DNA of 7,625 nt from Saprospiraceae bacterium. GTDB taxonomy: Bacteria; Bacteroidota; Bacteroidia; Chitinophagales; Saprospiraceae. The stretch spans positions 1 through 7,625 of the forward strand of contig JALZVB010000208.1 of assembly GCA_023300835.1 (NCBI GenBank). Reading direction: 5' to 3'. The translations under genes were made by a program, and so were the position numbers. The number at the start of each line of letters is the position of its first letter. The stretch's first letter is position 1. Of this stretch, positions 5,953 to 7,625 are shown piece by piece. The notes below the pieces were generated by a model. The model worked only from the letters and a program-made list of their open reading frames with translations, made no database searches and was not told the DNA's origin.

Positions 5953-7389
5953 ATGTCTAAAAGAATAAAGATTAAGCAAATATTGGCTTCAGATAAGGTT
6001 GATTACATAACAACAGTCAAAGGCTGGGTAAGAACATTCAGAAATGATCAATTTGTTGCATTGAGTGATGGATCTACGGTAGCAACGCTTCAGATCGTTG
6101 TAGATAGAGATAATACGGCTCCGGAATTACTCAAGCGTATAACGACTGGCGCAGCTATAAGTGCGACAGGTACGATTATTACTTCTCAAGGTAAAGGGCA
6201 GAAAGTAGAAATGAATGCTACTGAAGTTATTATTCTAGGAGATTCTGATCCAGAAAAATACCCCTTACAACCTAAAAAGCATAGTCTGGAATTCTTGAGA
6301 GAGATTGCTCACCTAAGGTTCAGGACCAACACTTTTGGGTCTATATTCAGACTACGACATTCTATAGCTTTTGCTATACATCAGTTTTTCAATGATCGAG
6401 GGTTTGTTTATTTGCATACGCCTATCGTAACGGGGTCAGATGCTGAGGGTGCAGGAGAGATGTTCCAAGTAACGACCCTTCCGCTAGATAATATGCCTAA
6501 AACAGAAGGTGGCGAAATAGATTTCAAAAAAGACTTCTTCAATAAAGCGACGAACCTCACTGTTTCTGGACAATTAGAAGCAGAATTAGGCGCACTGGCT
6601 TTATCTGACGTATATACATTTGGTCCGACATTCAGAGCCGAAAACTCTAATACAACCAGACATTTAGCTGAATTCTGGATGATAGAGCCAGAAATGGCTT
6701 TTGCTGACCTTACGGATGATATGGATCTAGCGGAAGACATGCTAAAGTATGTCATACAGTATTGCCTAGACAATCACGACAGCGATCTAGAGTTCCTAGA
6801 GAACAGACTCGTCAATGAAGATAAATCAAAGCCAACAGCAGATAGAGCACCGATGTTGTTGAGAGAGAAGCTTAAGTTCTGTGTAGAAAGCGATTTTGAA
6901 AGATTGACTTATACTGAGGCGATCAAAATTATAATGAACTCTAAGCCTAACAAAAAGAAAAAATTCCAATACGTTATAGAAGAATGGGGTGCAGATCTAC
7001 AATCAGAGCACGAAAGATATCTCGTAGAGAAACACTTCAAAAAACCAGTAATCCTTACAGATTACCCTAAAGAAATCAAGGCCTTCTATATGCGTCTCAA
7101 TGAAGACGATAAGACGGTAAGAGCAATGGATATATTATTCCCAGGTATTGGAGAAATTGTAGGTGGTTCACAGAGAGAAGAAAGACTAGATGTCCTTCTT
7201 GAACGTATGAAAGCTTTTGATATTCCAGCTGAAGAGATGGAGTGGTTCCTAGATACCAGACGATTTGGTACTTGTGAGCATGCCGGTTTTGGGTTGGGAT
7301 TTGAAAGATTGGTATTGTTTATAACAGGAATGGCTAATATCAGAGACGTTATCCCTTTTCCTAGGTTCCCAGGTAGTGCGGAGTTCTAG
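5953..7389 (+). CDS. asnS: Asparaginyl-tRNA synthetase
   Basis: The 478-residue cytoplasmic class IIb synthetase charges tRNA-Asn with asparagine using ATP. An N-terminal OB-fold anticodon-binding domain covers about residues 17-95 (V-K-G-W-V-R at 22-27, D-G-S-T-V-A-T-L-Q-I-V-V-D at 39-51). The catalytic core includes E165-G-A-G-E-M-F-Q-V, which is typical of AsnRS and not AspRS, N-L-T-V-S-G-Q-L-E at 201-209, motif 2 with F227-R228-A-E-N-S-N-T-T-R-H-L-A-E-F, G400-E-I-V-G-G-S-Q-R, and motif 3 with G445-F-G-L-G-F-E-R452. The C-terminus I-R-D-V-I-P-F-P-R-x-P-G-x-A-E-F is characteristic. An insertion at about 176-200 (P-K-T-E-G-G-E-I-D-F) is usual in Bacteroidota. The frame opens three codons earlier with a GTG at 5944, but the ATG at 5953 matches the expected M-S-K-R-I-K-I start. 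The GTG would also lie almost on the predicted transcription start. The gene is complete and divergent from the amidohydrolase operon. Confidence 0.97.
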   Translation: MSKRIKIKQILASDKVDYITTVKGWVRTFRNDQFVALSDGSTVATLQIVVDRDNTAPELLKRITTGAAISATGTIITSQGKGQKVEMNATEVIILGDSDPEKYPLQPKKHSLEFLREIAHLRFRTNTFGSIFRLRHSIAFAIHQFFNDRGFVYLHTPIVTGSDAEGAGEMFQVTTLPLDNMPKTEGGEIDFKKDFFNKATNLTVSGQLEAELGALALSDVYTFGPTFRAENSNTTRHLAEFWMIEPEMAFADLTDDMDLAEDMLKYVIQYCLDNHDSDLEFLENRLVNEDKSKPTADRAPMLLREKLKFCVESDFERLTYTEAIKIIMNSKPNKKKKFQYVIEEWGADLQSEHERYLVEKHFKKPVILTDYPKEIKAFYMRLNEDDKTVRAMDILFPGIGEIVGGSQREERLDVLLERMKAFDIPAEEMEWFLDTRRFGTCEHAGFGLGFERLVLFITGMANIRDVIPFPRFPGSAEF

Positions 7390-7446
7390 GAATACAATAT
7401 CACTTTTTGTAAGCATGTTGCTTTTCAAAGCTAAATCTGGAGTGGT

Positions 7447-7458
7447 AATTTGATTCTT
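7447..7458 (+). repeat. 12-bp direct repeat, left copy
   Basis: AATTTGATTCTT occurs here and again, unchanged, at 7557-7568. The two copies enclose 98 bp that include the hairpin at 7476-7502. They may be a target-site duplication or internal repeats of a dispersed intergenic element; the sequence alone does not decide. Confidence 0.6.
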
Positions 7459-7475
7459 TTTTCAATCTTGGCTTT

Positions 7476-7502
7476 TTACTTTTTCCATTGCCGAAAAAGT
7501 AA
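7476..7502. repeat. Perfect 10-bp inverted repeat with 7-nt loop
   Basis: The arms TTACTTTTTC (7476-7485) and GAAAAAGTAA (7493-7502) are exact reverse complements around the loop CATTGCC. After one mismatch two further pairs (7473-7474 with 7504-7505) can form. Neither strand has a T-run following the stem, so it is not a standard terminator. Motifs of the kind TTACTTTTT...AAAAAGTAAC are, to my recollection, common dispersed intergenic repeats in Bacteroidota genomes. Confidence 0.6.
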
Positions 7503-7524
7503 CAAAAAATCTAGGTTGTTCAAA

Positions 7525-7537
7525 GGTGATTCTCACC
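7525..7537. repeat. Short inverted repeat GGTGA-TTC-TCACC
   Basis: A 5-bp perfect stem with a 3-nt loop lies between the large hairpin and the right copy of the 12-bp repeat. It is probably a second small fold of the same intergenic element, and could arise by chance. Confidence 0.3.
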
Positions 7538-7556
7538 CGCTTCTCGTCTGAGACCA

Positions 7557-7568
7557 AATTTGATTCTT
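7557..7568 (+). repeat. 12-bp direct repeat, right copy
   Basis: This is an exact second copy of AATTTGATTCTT in the same orientation, starting 110 bp after the left copy. The flanking bases differ (T and T around the left copy, A and C around the right), so the identity stops at 12 bp. Confidence 0.6.
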
Positions 7569-7625
7569 CATTACATGCTTATTTTCTTTAGCCATTTACA
7601 TGTCTAAATAAACGCAATTCCATGA

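Larger units (their letters stand above)
7390..7625. other. Non-coding tail downstream of asnS
   Basis: No open frame of useful length is seen on either strand. The region holds a hairpin (7476-7502), a pair of 12-bp direct repeats (7447-7458 and 7557-7568) and a small inverted repeat (7525-7537). No T-run after a GC-rich stem marks an intrinsic terminator for asnS; the small stem GCTT/AAGC at 7420-7431 is too short and has no T-tract. Confidence 0.6.

Noticed and set aside
6408..6773. 121-residue minus-strand frame inside asnS
   Set aside because: It lies wholly within the catalytic domain coding region of asnS and has no independent support.
7420..7431. GCTT-TTCA-AAGC as an asnS terminator
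   Set aside because: The stem has only 4 bp and is followed by CTAAATCTGG instead of a T-tract.
1..7625. CRISPR array, tRNA or rRNA gene, or transposase
   Set aside because: I saw no regularly spaced repeats, no tRNA-like cloverleaf or T-loop sequence (GGTTCGAATCC type), no rRNA blocks and no transposase or integrase motifs.

Overview
The window most likely comes from a member of the Bacteroidota. The evidence is the Bacteroidetes-type asparaginyl-tRNA synthetase, which carries the 'P-K-T-E-G-G-x-I-D-F' insertion before the N-L-T-V-S-G-Q block. Exact matches to the phylum's TAnnTTTG -7 promoter box lie upstream of two genes, Shine-Dalgarno sites are mostly absent, and the amidohydrolases are of a kind I know from this phylum. 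I cannot resolve order or genus from the sequence.

Layout from left to right: (1) 1-165, minus strand, the first 55 codons of a TRAP-type (DctP-like) solute-binding protein with a Tat-like signal peptide, cut by the window edge. (2) 262-849, plus strand, a divergent DedA/VTT-family membrane protein. (3) 860-5780, minus strand, an apparent four-gene operon transcribed from right to left: a 593-residue amidohydrolase-like protein with a C-terminal beta domain, a 447-residue amidohydrolase, a 425-residue amidohydrolase-like protein, and a small VOC (glyoxalase-fold) protein. The spacers are 60, 40 and 45 nt. (4) 5953-7389, plus strand, asnS, divergent from the operon. (5) 7390-7625, a non-coding tail with a perfect 10-bp hairpin bracketed by two exact 12-bp direct repeats.

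The most interesting part is the amidohydrolase trio. All three begin with signal peptides and so probably act outside the cytoplasm. Hand alignment on shared blocks shows that only the middle protein keeps the five metal ligands of the superfamily (H82, H84, H239 or H241, H267, D321). The downstream paralog has lost all five and the upstream paralog keeps only one His. This looks like one active enzyme made together with two catalytically degenerate relatives. I know relatives of these proteins in other Bacteroidota, so the locus is probably conserved in the phylum, but I know of no established substrate or role. The other genes (asnS, VOC protein, DedA-like protein, transporter binding protein) look ordinary, apart from small sequence oddities listed below.
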